Assembly (NCBI GenBank): GCA_002794735.1
Contig: NBAZ01000009.1
Location: 124,001 to 188,000, forward strand
Reading direction: 5' to 3'
From: Pyrrhoderma lamaoense
Taxonomy: Eukaryota; Basidiomycota; Agaricomycetes; Hymenochaetales; Hymenochaetaceae
DNA length: 64,000 bases
The notes below the pieces were generated by a model. It was not told the origin of the DNA and searched no databases. It saw only the letters and a list, made by a program, of their open reading frames with translations. Positions 26,128 to 38,653 of the stretch are shown piece by piece. Each line of letters opens with the position of its first letter. The first letter of the stretch is position 1. The translations under genes were made by a program, and so were the position numbers.

Positions 26128-28572
26128 GTTGTTGATTGATGTGGCCACAATGTGTTCACATAAACGCCCCCTCCCCTCCCCCGCTCTTCTTCCCCGCGAA
26201 CACACAAAATCATCGAGTCTAGAATCACGGATGAGTGATGTTGAAAAAGAGATAAGTAAAAAAGAAAGTACCAATATTAATAAAAAATAAAAAATAATAC
26301 AACACAATAACACATATAATATAATTACTAATAGCCAGTGATCCCTGATCCCCATCCAATGATCCATAAGGTAAACGTAAACTTCGAAAAGATGAACGTC
26401 ATTCATTCAAAAAAACTCCGATCCAAAGATATAAGATAAAATTCTAGTAAACCAAGGGTTACTTTTCTCTTTCTCTTTCTCAGTTGCTCCACAACACACA
26501 CACACTTACTTACTTACTTACTAAAAGTACTTATTTTGTTTTTAACTTTGTAAACGTTATGCTGTAGCCGGATTGGGCATAACTTGGAATTAACACAAAA
26601 TACACAAGAAGTTTTGGCCCGTTTGACAAAGTTTGCGCGGATGAAACCAAGGGGTCCTCCCCTGGAAAAAAAATCAAAAACTTCAGGTTCTGAAATAGGG
26701 TTTAGGGTTTGAATTAGCTCTTCCCCCCTTCCCCCCTTCCCCCCTCAATGATTGGTGATAAACGATGAGATGAGAAGTGATAATAATAATAATAGTTCCG
26801 CGATAAATGATTTAAAAACGCGGGAGTCGTGTATCGTATCGTATCGTGTCGTATCGTATTTTTCCTGCACACTAAAACTTTCTAGCTGAAAAAAAAAAGC
26901 AGCGTTTTTTGCATGGACACTTATTATCCAAATCAGAACCCCAGAAGCTATAGAAATAGATGTTTAGGAATTAGGAAATCCGATTTAACTCAAAAGTTTC
27001 ATTAGTTCATTAAAAAAAAGTTTGAAAAGAAGAAGAAAGGCGCCGCAAGAAGGGGATAATGTGATTAATTGTCACCTAATCTAACTCACTCACTCAACTA
27101 TTCGGCGCCGTGAGGGATGTGGGATGTGGGGAGGAGAAAAAAAGGGATTTTTTTTATTCAGAGGGTTTCGTATTATTATATAATTATGTATAAGAGAACG
27201 TACGTCTTTGTTCTTCGTTCTTCGTTCTTCGTTCTCTTGTTTCTAGTGCTTCCACCCCTTGTTCAGTTATACATTACATAAAGATAATTTACTTACTATT
27301 CTTCTCCATATTAAATGATTAATTAATTAGTTAATGAAAATCACGAAGAGAATAAATCAAAATGAAGAATGTGTTATAGTTTATAAGTATAAAAGCATAT
27401 GGAGACACGCACAGAACGAAACATTGGTTAGCTTACATGTGAGTTGTTGAGTTTACTCCACGGATCGTTGGTATCTTACAAACAAGAAAACATTAATATT
27501 ATATATGATAGAGGAACTGACTAAGAACCTGAAGAATGTCGCGGATACAGGTCTAGCGTACTACAATCATGTGTAGAGCCCCCCCTCCTATAGTTCTGAA
27601 GTTAGCTTTCGGACGCAAGGGAAGGGTGCACGCTCAAGAGGAAGCAAGCCCGTTTCGAAGCGCGTGATAAGGTGGAACGTCGGTTTCAACCTGTACTACA
27701 AGAAAAGAAGAGAAAGAGGGCGGGGAAATATAAAGTTATATATATAATAAGTATAATATATAAAAAGTTGGAGAAGCCCTTCTCCCCAAACTTTCGCTTT
27801 TCTCCTCCCCTCCATCCGGAGAAATCTAACTCTCGGTGTGAAGGAAACCTGTTGTTGTTCTTTCCTTGTCGCTAGCAAAAGAAAGAAAAACAACAACAAA
27901 GAAACAAAAGAAGGAAACCGGTTTGTTGACTAGAAGTATTCTATGTTAAGAATGAGAAGACCTTTCGGATTGGGTTGAAATGGTTCCGAATAGATTTGCA
28001 CATTTTGTTTGCACCATTTTGTAAAGCATGTTTTTCTATTTGGTCAGGTTACGGACAGCGAATGATGAATTGATTTACGGGGAAATAGATAATAATTTGA
28101 AGTTTGTTATTTGAGGAGTGGATAGGGAATGTATATGGTGATTTCTTGTTATTGGTGATTGTTTTTACTGTGAGTGAATTGAGCGAGAGGAGAGGGAGGA
28201 AAGGAGGAAGCCATTGTCTGAAGCTGCGGACCATGTACTGGCACGCGTTGAGAACACGCATGGCGTCAGATGCTTAGATGCAAGCCACCTTGACGATGGA
28301 CGTGCACTGCCCCGTCGCCGACCGGATGAAAGGAGAAAGTGGATATAGGCTCTTTGAGAAGAGATCAGCCTCCGAGCACCCGGTTCTTGCGGCATTTTCT
28401 TGTTGGATCCGAAGTGGGTTGTGCGTCAGAGCCAAAGAGCAAGCAAAGCAAGCGAGAAAGAAGAAGGCGATCGTTGTTCAGGCTAAAACTAAGCACCGGA
28501 TTAGGTACCACCGTCCCGCTGCACCTCACAGATTGATTGAAGAGAGCCATGCTATACTAATACTTGCCATAA

Positions 28573-28597
28573 CATACATACATACATACATACATAC
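28573..28597. repeat. (CATA)n microsatellite
   Basis: Six tandem ATAC/CATA tetranucleotides, about 400 bp before the HMG2 start. Confidence 0.9.
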
Positions 28598-29002
28598 CCG
28601 TACCCCGTCATATCTATATCATCCATCTCAATCTCCGTCGCGCACGAGCCTGTTATTAGAATCCCTTGTTTTGTATCATTCCCACCTGCCTTCCTTTATT
28701 ACTACCCTGCTTTCCTCCATCCCTCGTATTTGCAAGCCTAATTACCCCCGCGATTACGAGGTCCCAAAAAAAAGAGAGAGAGTCCGCGTTCTTGCGTGTT
28801 ATTACACACGAGTACAAGCACGAGTATAACTTGCACAGTTTGCGTGTTCACCAACGTCCGAGAATCGTCACAACTAACTGTCGACTGTCTTGGGCCGAGG
28901 GACTCTCTTTGTGTTTGTGTGTGTGAGAGTGTGTGTGAGAAGTAAAAGCGAGGTGTAGGGATACTAGGACGACTTTGGAGAGAGAGAAGGGGGGGGAGGG
29001 GC

Positions 29003-32000
29003 ATGCCCATGCCCATTGACCAGGATTACCTACTTCTCGAGCAGCTTACCACGGACCGACTGGAAATACATCCGTCGCCAATCTTTAGAAGGAGGTCGAG
29101 TGCCAGTCTCGTTTTTAGTCTAGGCACCGAGCTAGTGGACGAGCAGACGCGTACCAGTGCCCTACATCATCTGAAGCCAGTACTTCCGGACGTGACAAAT
29201 AAGGAAGAAGAAGACAGTGTCCGAGCTGGTGCTGTTCGTACTGAGAGCGGTCTGAGTGCAGTTGCGAGAGAGGTCGGTCGCGGTCACGGACTAAGTATTG
29301 GCGCTTGGAGTGGGAGGAGAATGCCTTTTGATGACGATGGCGAAGTCGAAGGTCCGTGCTCACCCCCCACTCTTTCTTTCTTTCTTACTTGTCCTCTCTT
29401 TCGACCTCATCGCGTGTCATTTGACGCGTACCCACCCCGCCATCGTCATCGCCAACTCGTCCTTTATTTATTTTTTTTTGCCCATATTCTATTTAGCTCT
29501 TTCCATTTTTCTTTTTACTCTTTCCTCAACTTTGTCGCGGTGTCCGCTTATTATCATTTTTTTTTTTTTTTGCTTCCGTTACCCTACTCACTGACGCAAA
29601 CAACCCATGCCCTCTCCCCTCTCTCCCATTCAGCCCCTCTCCCCCTCTTCATTTCACTCAATACATTATCATCACCCAATGCATGTCATTCAATGTAATA
29701 CTAATATATATTATCATCTTATTCAGGAGATATGCCTCCACTCGTTGAAATACCTCCCGCCTCGGAGACCGACGTCACAGACGGCAATACAGATATCTTG
29801 ACGTCTGAAATAGACCGCTACGTGTACCGACAACACCCTCCTTCGGTATACAACAGAAACTATAATAACACATTCTATTCGCAAACACATCAAAGTGAAC
29901 AACAACAGGATGACTCTCAAAATCAAAGACGAGAAGCGCAGTCGCAGTCGCAGTCACGATCACAATCGCAATCACAGTTGACGTCCATTCACTTGGATGG
30001 GGTCCCTTACTCCCTAGGACACAACTACCCATTCTCTGTTCCTGAACCGGCGGCCCCTGGCTCTCTGCAACAAAGTCAGTCAGGCATGAGTCTCCTTGAA
30101 TCAGGACCAATGGCGTATATTCCTGAAGTGTACCCCCCATATGCGCCTATAGGGTATGCAACAAACTTGCCCTTCGCGTCTGACTTAGGATTACGGGACT
30201 CGTATGCATATGGCGTAGGATTGACACCGTCAACAGAAACGGACAGCTTATCTACGGGGAAGACGGTTGTCGCTAAGGGTAAACAGTCTAGTGGAGGGGG
30301 CTGGGTCTGGGGCTGAGGAAGGAGACAAGGAAGGAAACACGACGATTAACGGTGTCGGTGATGACGGAGGTGTAGGTTGCGGAGATGCGTCGGCCAGCAG
30401 TGCTTCTTCGGGGACTGCAACCGTTGCTCATCACGTTAAAATGAATCAGAACCGTGCGTCCATTTCTTTCACCTCCTCTTTTTCTTTATTTCTCCAAGAT
30501 ATGATAGGTCCACTTGCATTTTTTCTTTTCGGGACCCTTCTTTTTTCCTATTTTGGACGTTCCTTTCAGCCACTGGGGGTCCTTCCATTCCGGGTGTTAG
30601 ACCCACTCTTGGCCTATTTTTTTTTTTTAATTCTTCAAGTACCTGTTCGTTTTCTTAAGCGTCCTTTTAATGCGCGAATCTGTCCATCGGGTTCATGCTT
30701 CTATCCGTCGATGGGGTCTCGAGATGACTCAAGACGACGCGGGAAAACGAGCTGGTTTATATTTATCATTTGATTCTTTTCTTTTTTTTCTTCCTCTCTC
30801 CCTGCTTCTCGTCTTTCTTTTAATTATCCCTCTCTCTCCCCCTCCTCCCTCCCCCTTCTCTTCCCCTCCATCAATTTTTTCAAAATTTCTTTTGCAGCAA
30901 TCAAACCAAGTGGAATAATCAGCTAACGGAACTCTTTGCTCCCTTTTTATTTCATATTTTCAATTTCATAACACACACGCACATACACATACACACACAC
31001 TTTCCCCGGTGCTATTTTTACTTATTTCTCCTTCCTTCTCTCCCCCCTCCCTCCCTACTTCCCCATCCCTTTGTCCTATAGAACGTGAGCGTCCATCGTC
31101 AACAACAAATCCGGGTACGCGACCAATGGACTATGCTTTCGCAGCAGCAGCAGCAACTACTACCATCCCCCCTCATGCATACACTCCATTTGGTGGACTT
31201 GTAAACAGTAACAGTTCTGCAACTCAAACGCAAATGGAAGTCAACGCGTCGAGCTTGGTCCATACGATAACACATACCGCTGGTAGCTCTGGGAACAATG
31301 CGTATTTGGGGCATGGATATGAAGCTGGGTATTACCACCATCACCACCACCACCAAGCTGCGTTCGGAGGTCATCAGATCTACCCGTATCATAATGATCA
31401 TTCTCACCATTATTCTTTTCATGAGTATGGGAACCCGCAATTTTCGCCCTCTCGTCAATTTGAGCAAGGACGAGGGCGGGACAGGGATATGGTCATGGTC
31501 ATGGACAAGGATACTACAGTCAAGCTCCGAGCCCGTCTTTGGCGGATGTCGGATCGGTCACTCCTTCACGCTCCCCACTGTCTGATGCACAACAACAACA
31601 ACAACACACAACAACAACCCCGACAACCACAACAGCAGCAAAATCAGTCTGACTACCAGAGCCAACTCGAGGGGGCTGACTCTCAAGCTCAGTCTCGCAG
31701 TGAGAACGATGGAGGAGGACGGACGGGGGAGTCTTCTCCGTTACCACAGACTATGATAGGAGAGCAAAAAGACGAAATCGGAGAGGATGGCTCAAACTCT
31801 GGAAAAGCAAGCTCAAAGGCGACCTCGAGCCCTAACCCAGATCTGTACGTATACCGTGAACCTGCCTCAGGACCTGACAGGCATGCGCGTTCTGCTCTGA
31901 ACGCAGGGAGGATGACGAACCCTAGAGAGAACCCTTGGGTGGGAAGTGGTGCTCGTGAAGATGTAGTAGATGAACTCGGTTTGGGTCTTTCATCGTTTGC

Positions 32001-33029
32001 ACCACGTCCAAACACCGTCGAAGCGTTACCTGAAACGTTTCCGCCTACTACCTCTATACCCCCTCAAACACGACCACAACATAACCAAAACCAAAACCAA
32101 CACCAACACCAACAGCTGAGAATACCAAACTCCACCACTCTAACGGTAAACACGAACCCGAACAGACCTCCGAGTTACATCCCTCGTCCACCAAACGCGT
32201 TCATCCTCTTCCGTGCCTCCTTCGTCCGCGCACAGAGTCTAGGCGGGGAAGCGTTATCGGAATTCGCAAAGACGATCGGGATACACGGTGTCACCTCCTC
32301 CTCCTCCGCTACGTCGTCCTCTACGAAAGACAAGGAAATGAATAAAGAAAAAATGAGGATGGCTGGAGCGACTGGTGCCGGGAAGGGCGTTAGCGCGTTA
32401 GGGAGGGAGAGTAAAGTGACTATCACGCCTTCTCATGATCCCGGTGGTGGAGGCGTCAGCAATAGTATTAGTAAAAAGAGGGGTAAAAATAAAAGTAAGA
32501 GTGGGAGCGGGAGTGGGAGTAGACGATCGAGTCCTATTATTCCTGGTTCTCCTCCCAGGTGGGGAGGGACCTACAGCGACGACGATTCTCCTCCATCGCG
32601 CTCTGTCACTTCGTTCTCCGGTGGGGAAATAACAGATATAACTACGCTGGTGATGGCGTATATTGAAAAAGCTCAGCAAGCGGGGTCTGCCGCGGCTGCT
32701 GCGAACGGTGCTGCTGCTGGTGGTGGTGGTGGTGCTGGTGGAAGTAGTAATAGTAGTATTAGTAGCAGCAGCAGATTCAATGGTCCTGGTCCCGACCCTG
32801 GAGGTGGGAGAGGTAGAGGCAAAGGAAGGGTGAGATCTGGCGTTGGAGATAAATCAAACAAGAACAGTAAGAGTCCTCCACCCGATGGAGAAGGAGGTTT
32901 AGAGCTCGACTCAATAGGGGGTAACATAAGGATAGGAAAAAGCAAGGACCCAGGATCTCCGTCGACGATAGCACAAGCGAGTATAAGTACCCACTCGGTG
33001 CGAATGCGAATGCGAATATCAATAACGGT

Positions 33030-33062
<33 letters not shown>

Positions 33063-35361
33063 CCAGCGAGCAGTACGACGCTATCCAAGCTTGCGGGACA
33101 GCTATGGCGAGCTTTGGCACCGGCTGAACGGGAGATATGGGAACGGAGAGCGAAGGTTGCTCAAGCGGAGCATAGGAAGAAGTATCCGGATTGGAGGTTT
33201 AGACCTGAGAATTTGAATAGAGGGACTGAGCCCAGGTTTGTGGCTAGCGGGACTGGGGGAGGAGGGGGTGAAGTTCTTAATACTGCTGGCGTCAGCGGAG
33301 GGGGAGGAGGGAGAGTAGATACAGAGATAAATTTAGGTTTGGGGATGGGTGTTGGGACTATCGGGATACTCAGTACACCTGGCGAAGGGGACGATCCGGG
33401 CTCTATGGCGAGTACGAGTAAGAAAGCGGGCAAGGAGAAGGAAAAGACGTCTATCACTTCATCTTTTTCTCAGAGCTATAATATTCAGGACATGGACTCA
33501 AAGTCTCCGCTTGTCCTCATAACGGACGATACGAAAACAGGTATACAGCAAGCGCAGCAGTTTTACCAAAGAGATTCCAAGGTCGAAGTAATCAGTAATG
33601 TGAATATCATCAAGACAGAGAATGATAGAGTCGGTAGAATTTCCGAGATAAGAGAGGGCTCTGTTAAAGAAGAAGAAGACGGTGTGTTGAAGGTGGAGGG
33701 GGAGAAGAAAACGAAGTCGAAAGGTAGTGGGAGACCAAGAGGTAGACCCAGGAAAGATAAGGGTAAGGCGAGAGCAGAGGCCGGGGTGGGGGTGGGAGCG
33801 CAGGAGCAAACGCAGATTAAGGAAAGTATCTCCATCCTCGACAGAACGCACACATCCCCGAGTCCTCTCGGTAATCAGAGTACAGTAAATATGGACTTTT
33901 GCGCAACACGAATAAGAGATCTGAGCAAAAGTTCTGATGGTGAGCTAACTACAGGTTCGGTCACAGGTTTCAGTCATGGAGAGGACGCAGATACTGAGCC
34001 AATGGAACGGCTACGTCCGTTTCCTACGTCCAACACACCTATGAAAGCTTCGACACACGAGAAAACTCTTCAGGATCGAGATGCTACAAATAAACGGGAA
34101 GAAAAGAGTCCAGTCCGGATTACAACCCCTACATCTTTGTTGTCACCAGCCATAGCTCACGACCACAATCCATCCTTACAGCTTTCAGCTTTAGACACGT
34201 CCGCACTAGTCACCACTTCCTCAACTCCTACCTCACCATTATCTGGTGTACCAAAAAGATTTACGGACTTTTTACCATCGCAAGAGAATCATGCCCAGAA
34301 ACATAGAAGAATATCCCCGCTGCAGCGTGCGGATACAAGTCTTTTCGAGTTGGACCCGTCTTTCTTCGATGGTGGTCCGTTGCGCCGGAGACATACTAGG
34401 ACTGGTACAGTAAGTGGTGTCATCGGAACCTCCGAGCAATCCGGTATAAGAGGTGAAAGGGAAGAAGGAGAGAATAATAGACTGATTGGTGAGGGAGAGA
34501 AGGACCAGGCCTCCAAAGAACAATGATAAGAAGAAACACCGTCTCTGTTGCAGAAGCCGCCTCTGGAGGACGTGCTGGTGTACTTATGAGCTCAGAAATT
34601 GTAAGTTCTCAGCCAGTCACTTCCTCATTCGTCCTTCTTTCTAAAAAAATAAAAAAAATGGTGTTTGCCCTTCTGTTTTTTTTTGGGGGGGATTAGCATG
34701 GTTCTCCACCTTCACTCAGTCCTTCTCCTACGTCTCCGGCATCACCTCCCTTTTCGCCGTATACCCCGTTTAGCCCTTACTCTACACCGCCGTTCCCTCC
34801 TTTTACTGCCCACCACCATCGGCACGGTCGAGTGGGACATACTAGACATCATAGCCTTGTCTCATTCTCACATCCTTCTCCTCTGTCCATAAACTCGCCC
34901 GTATTTAGTGGGTCTTCTATTGTTCACGGGAGGAGGATAGAGCATCCTCGTTCACCACTAGAAGGACTCAGTACTCATCACCATCCTATACAGCATCCAC
35001 AGACTATGTTTAGATTGGAAGACCTAGGTATATATTCTCTACTCCTGTTTATCCAGGCCCACTCACTGATGATTGATTCTCCAACTGGTACTTAGGTCCA
35101 GCAGTCCAGATCCCAATAGAGCCAAGGAACGAAACCGTGCCGCGATCATCAGTGTCAGTGTCAGCAGAACGCTCAGCCTCATCCTCTAATCTGGTTAACG
35201 TTAACGTTAACCCCAACCCGGGTGGCAATAGTCAAAATCGTACAAATGCAATACCGCACATATCGAATTATTCTTCTCTTACCGGCTGGGCTGGTGCTAG
35301 TTCGATACAAGCTTCGAGTTCCGAAGATCGTACCGCGATGGAGGATGCTCGGAATATATAG
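29003..35361 (+). CDS. HMG2: giant HMG-box protein with split box and AT-hook
   Basis: Predicted nuclear factor of about 1,730 residues in five exons: 29003-29351, 29727-30453, 31082-34600, 34697-35027 and 35096-35361; all junctions are GT-AG and keep phase. Helix 1 of an HMG box (IPRPPNAFILFRASFVRAQ, near residue 730) is separated from helices 2/3 (TLSKLAGQLWRALAPAEREI, then AEHRKKYPDWRFRP, near residue 1030) by about 270 low-complexity residues that stay open, where the family normally has about 15. An AT-hook follows (GSGRPRGRPRKDKGK, near 33725). His-rich and Gln/Asn-rich tracts lie before the box, and the C-terminus is rich in Ser-Pro/Thr-Pro. Three single-base frame changes are inferred: an extra G in the G5 run at 30296-30300, and one lost base each near 32953 and 34522. 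The start is chosen as the first ATG giving a continuous frame into exon 2; an upstream start is possible. Confidence 0.8.
32170..33205 (+). other. Interrupted HMG box within HMG2
   Basis: The segment holds the first HMG helix (32175-32250) and the second and third helices (about 33075-33205). Between them lie Lys/Gly/Ser-rich stretches, an Ala run and GGGGGAGG. No GT-AG pair with branch point and frame-restoring length was seen that would remove the whole insert, so it is treated as coding. Confidence 0.65.
33722..33775 (+). other. AT-hook motif in HMG2
   Basis: Encodes GSGRPRGRPRKDKGK, matching the canonical GRP core flanked by basic residues that inserts into the minor groove of AT-rich DNA. 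Its presence beside an HMG box supports a DNA-bending or chromatin-associated role. Confidence 0.85.
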
Positions 35362-38300
35362 GAAAAGTATACCCGAAGGCAGGGGACTTGAGGTGTAATT
35401 TGGATGTGTATGCAAGCCTTTTTAGGACTTTCTTTTTTTTATCATGTACTTTCTATCAATTTATCTCTTCCTTTTCTTTTCTTGAGTCTCGTATGAATTT
35501 CCCCTTGACCTTTCTCGTTTTCTCAGCTTCACTTGTTTGGTTACTCATAAATGTAATTCTAGCTGAATAACGCTAAAGTTTTCTTGCTGATTGATCTGCC
35601 TTGCCTTCCCTTGTCTCTTCTTATCTTGTACTTTTCTATTTTGATTTGTTTTCTCAATATTATGACGCCTTGATTCAATCTTTTCGTGTGTGCTGTTTTC
35701 CGTGATCTATGCTCTCCTTTCTTCTTCTTTTTCCTGTTGAGTAATCTTGAATTTAGTATGTTTCCCTTCTCCCCTTTAACTTCACACACATACACACACA
35801 TACACACACACACACAAAAAAATGTACCATACACGCCCTTCAACCTTTTCTTCTCCCTTCCCGTCTCTCTGTTTGTATGCTTCCTCCATTATGTTCAAAG
35901 TATACTCCCCCCATATGATTCCCGTGCACCATCCTATTTTTTTTTTTTTGCTTGGATACACGTGTACCTGGAAGATGTCTTTTTTTTTCTTTCATCATAA
36001 ACTCAGTTCATAAGGATAACAGCCTTGTATATATGCGTGCGTGTAACAACACCGTTTTTTTTGTTGTCTGTACTACTATTTAATTGGTTAGTCTAGGTCA
36101 TGCTTTTTTTTTTTTCCTTTTCTTTTCTTTTTTCTCGTTCCCAAATTTATTGTTGTATACATTTGGTGATGTATTCACAAAGTTGTACTTTTAGTGACAC
36201 TGATGGAAGTGAATTAAATTTCCCCCCCCCCCTTTTTTTTTTTTCTACATCTACTTATAGACCCCCTTCGATTAGTAGGTGTGTTAGTGCATTTCAGGAT
36301 TATGGAGTTCGAGTTCAAGTTATGTTAATATGTATAATACTGGAAAGTGGTTTGTGTTTGTACACGGTTACAGGTTACAGTCATAATGATAATGACTAGT
36401 GATATCATAAGTATGACGCATGGAAACCGATACTCGTCGAATCCAAAAATCCTACTCTTTTCTTCTTCGAATTTTGAAACTTTCATCTTGGTTCCGAAAC
36501 TAAAAAAAATAGAAAAAAAAAAAAAATTAAACTTACGTGTTGACGTAGATAACACGTGTGTGTGCGTTGATGAATGTGACCTTGTGGCCGTCAGGAATAA
36601 CTACATGTATTTAGAAAGGGAATTGAAAACTGGGCGCGGGGGGGGTCATTCAGAACTTCTAACTTATACTTATTACTTCTACTTAGTACTTAGTTCAATG
36701 GGTTAGCACTTCAGGATTGACGAGAAGAGAGAAGAGAAAAGAGAGCGAGGAATCCTCGGAAAGAGTTACGAGTTTTATATCATATAATTATAATATACTT
36801 GTATATATCTGATAACTTCTTATCGAAACAAGTCAAGCAAGCAGTCATTGGAAGCGACGAATTTCAATTTGCGCGACTTTGTAGATCCTCTTGTCGGCTT
36901 TTATCTTCTCTTTTGAGTTTACCAACCTCCCATTAATCAAGAAAATTAAGGGGGGAAGGGGAGGGGAGGGGAGGAGAGAAAGGGGCCCGATGAGATAGAA
37001 GAAGAAGAAAAAAGGCATACGAAAGGTAAAACACGAGAACACGAGGACGTTTTTGATTACTTACTTTGACAGGCAAGAAATTAGGAATCTAAGGAAATTA
37101 GGATAGGGGATTGTTGACAGCAACCTTTTTTTTTCTTTTTTTTCTTACGTTCATAGACGTACCTCACTTTCTAGATCCGAGAGCGAGCGATAAAAAATTC
37201 AATTTGATATAAAACCAGTTTCTTGCAGCTGACTTGCCATACGCATCTACTATTATATTTCGTCTGTGTTTTGGTTTTTATGTCTGTGTGTGTCTCTGTG
37301 TGTGTGTGTCTGTGTGTGCCTCGTGGATCTCCTTTATTTAAACTTCGATTCCATCTCCCTTTTCGAGCATCATACTTCTATTCCTGAGGTATCGAGAAGG
37401 AAAGACATACTCTGACAGCGAAGACTTCTCAACCTCGAGGCTCACAATAAACGAAATTACTGTGTGGGGGGCCGTCCAAATCGAGTTATTCACCTCCTCG
37501 CCACTTTTTATTCCTTCTTCTCTTTGGCTGTTTATTCAAACGTAACTTGACTGTACTATACAACTCAATGAGAGCAAACAATGTTTTGAATGTCTCATGC
37601 TATGATCGAACCTTTAAGATGGGAACAACCGACACCGAACTGCATAGTATAGGACCCCTGATTATACTGATAGATGCCCAATCCAAAATCGTGATTTTGC
37701 CAAAATTTTGTACCCGTTGGGTCCAGCCCAGATACTAAATCCTTTAGACTTTTTGAACCTGATGCGTACCAGACAAATGGCTTACTCTATATACAGTCAC
37801 TAATAGTGTCTACAGATATTATATCTAACATGAGAGACGTTTATATAGGGTATATGCTACTATTTTTATAACCAATTTGTTTCGTTTGTACGTACCCGCG
37901 GTGATCAAGCCTCGTCGTTTCGAATTCTGAACCATACCCATTTTTAATCACCCATTTATTTTTGGGTCCTCAATTATTTTGCTTCAGGCAAAACCCAATT
38001 TTTTCCCCTCAAAATTTGTACCCGATCGGCCTCAAGGATTATCTAACCAAATGATGAAGTAATTAACGGAGTTACACCTGCGCATTGAATATCCCTGGAA
38101 CAGGACAATCAATCACAGAGCTCCAGACCCCAGCACCGTTTTAGAGAGCCATACAAATCTCGATTTAACAAGTACTTTGTGTACAAACATGAGCCATTGG
38201 ACACCGAGAAAAGAAATCCTACAAGTGATTTGATTAAATGGATCTGTGAATCGGGAATGAAGGTATTCCGTTAGTTCTCCATGTACTGAAGTATGCTGCA

Positions 38301-38653
38301 TACGCTATTGTATAGGACAAAAATCGACCAAATCCGAGAGAGAAGAACGGGAAAACTAATGAGGTCGAGGGAAATAAGGAAATAGGCGTAATAATGTTAA
38401 CGAGTTATACAAAAAAAAAGCAGATAGAGATCATCTCGTGGTATTCACCAAACACACAGCCAGGTAGGAATTACAAAAAGAGTAGTAAACACAGTAGGAA
38501 AAAAAGGAACTCAGGAAACAAGACGCAAAATGAAAGGATTAAGGTATGAAAAAAAAGAGAGATAAATGAATGTGAAAAGCATGGGAAAGTATCATCGATA
38601 ATGATGCTTTATATACGCTTGACACCAACTAGTCTCGTACACCAACTCTTCAA
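35362..38653. other. Spacer between HMG2 and Lunapark
   Basis: The first part is probably HMG2 3' UTR: T-rich, with CACA and C10-T12 runs. Microsatellite density falls after about 37.3 kb, where the sequence becomes ordinary. No supported gene; the frame at 37547-37738 has no recognisable similarity. Confidence 0.55.

Larger units (their letters stand above)
25131..29002. other. Microsatellite-rich region upstream of HMG2
   Basis: The style returns to that of the first 8 kb: an AACA run near 25437-25476, a T20 run at 26108-26127, a CGTAT repeat near 26830, GTTCTTC repeats near 27210 and a CATA run at 28573-28597. It probably holds the promoter and 5' leader of HMG2. The frame at 28278-28829 (+) is open but low in complexity after its first third and is not accepted as coding. 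Confidence 0.55.

Noticed and set aside
26690..26716. TTTAGGG-like double repeat resembling telomere sequence
   Set aside because: Only two partial copies, in the middle of ordinary DNA, with no further array; chance similarity.
28278..28829. 183-codon plus-strand frame upstream of HMG2
   Set aside because: Passes through a CATA microsatellite and T/C-rich leader and has no recognisable domain; more likely 5' leader.
37700..38025. Recurring word near TTTGTACCCG at about 37708 and 38014
   Set aside because: Shared core is only about 10 bp; no longer alignment, terminal repeat or coding remnant was seen.
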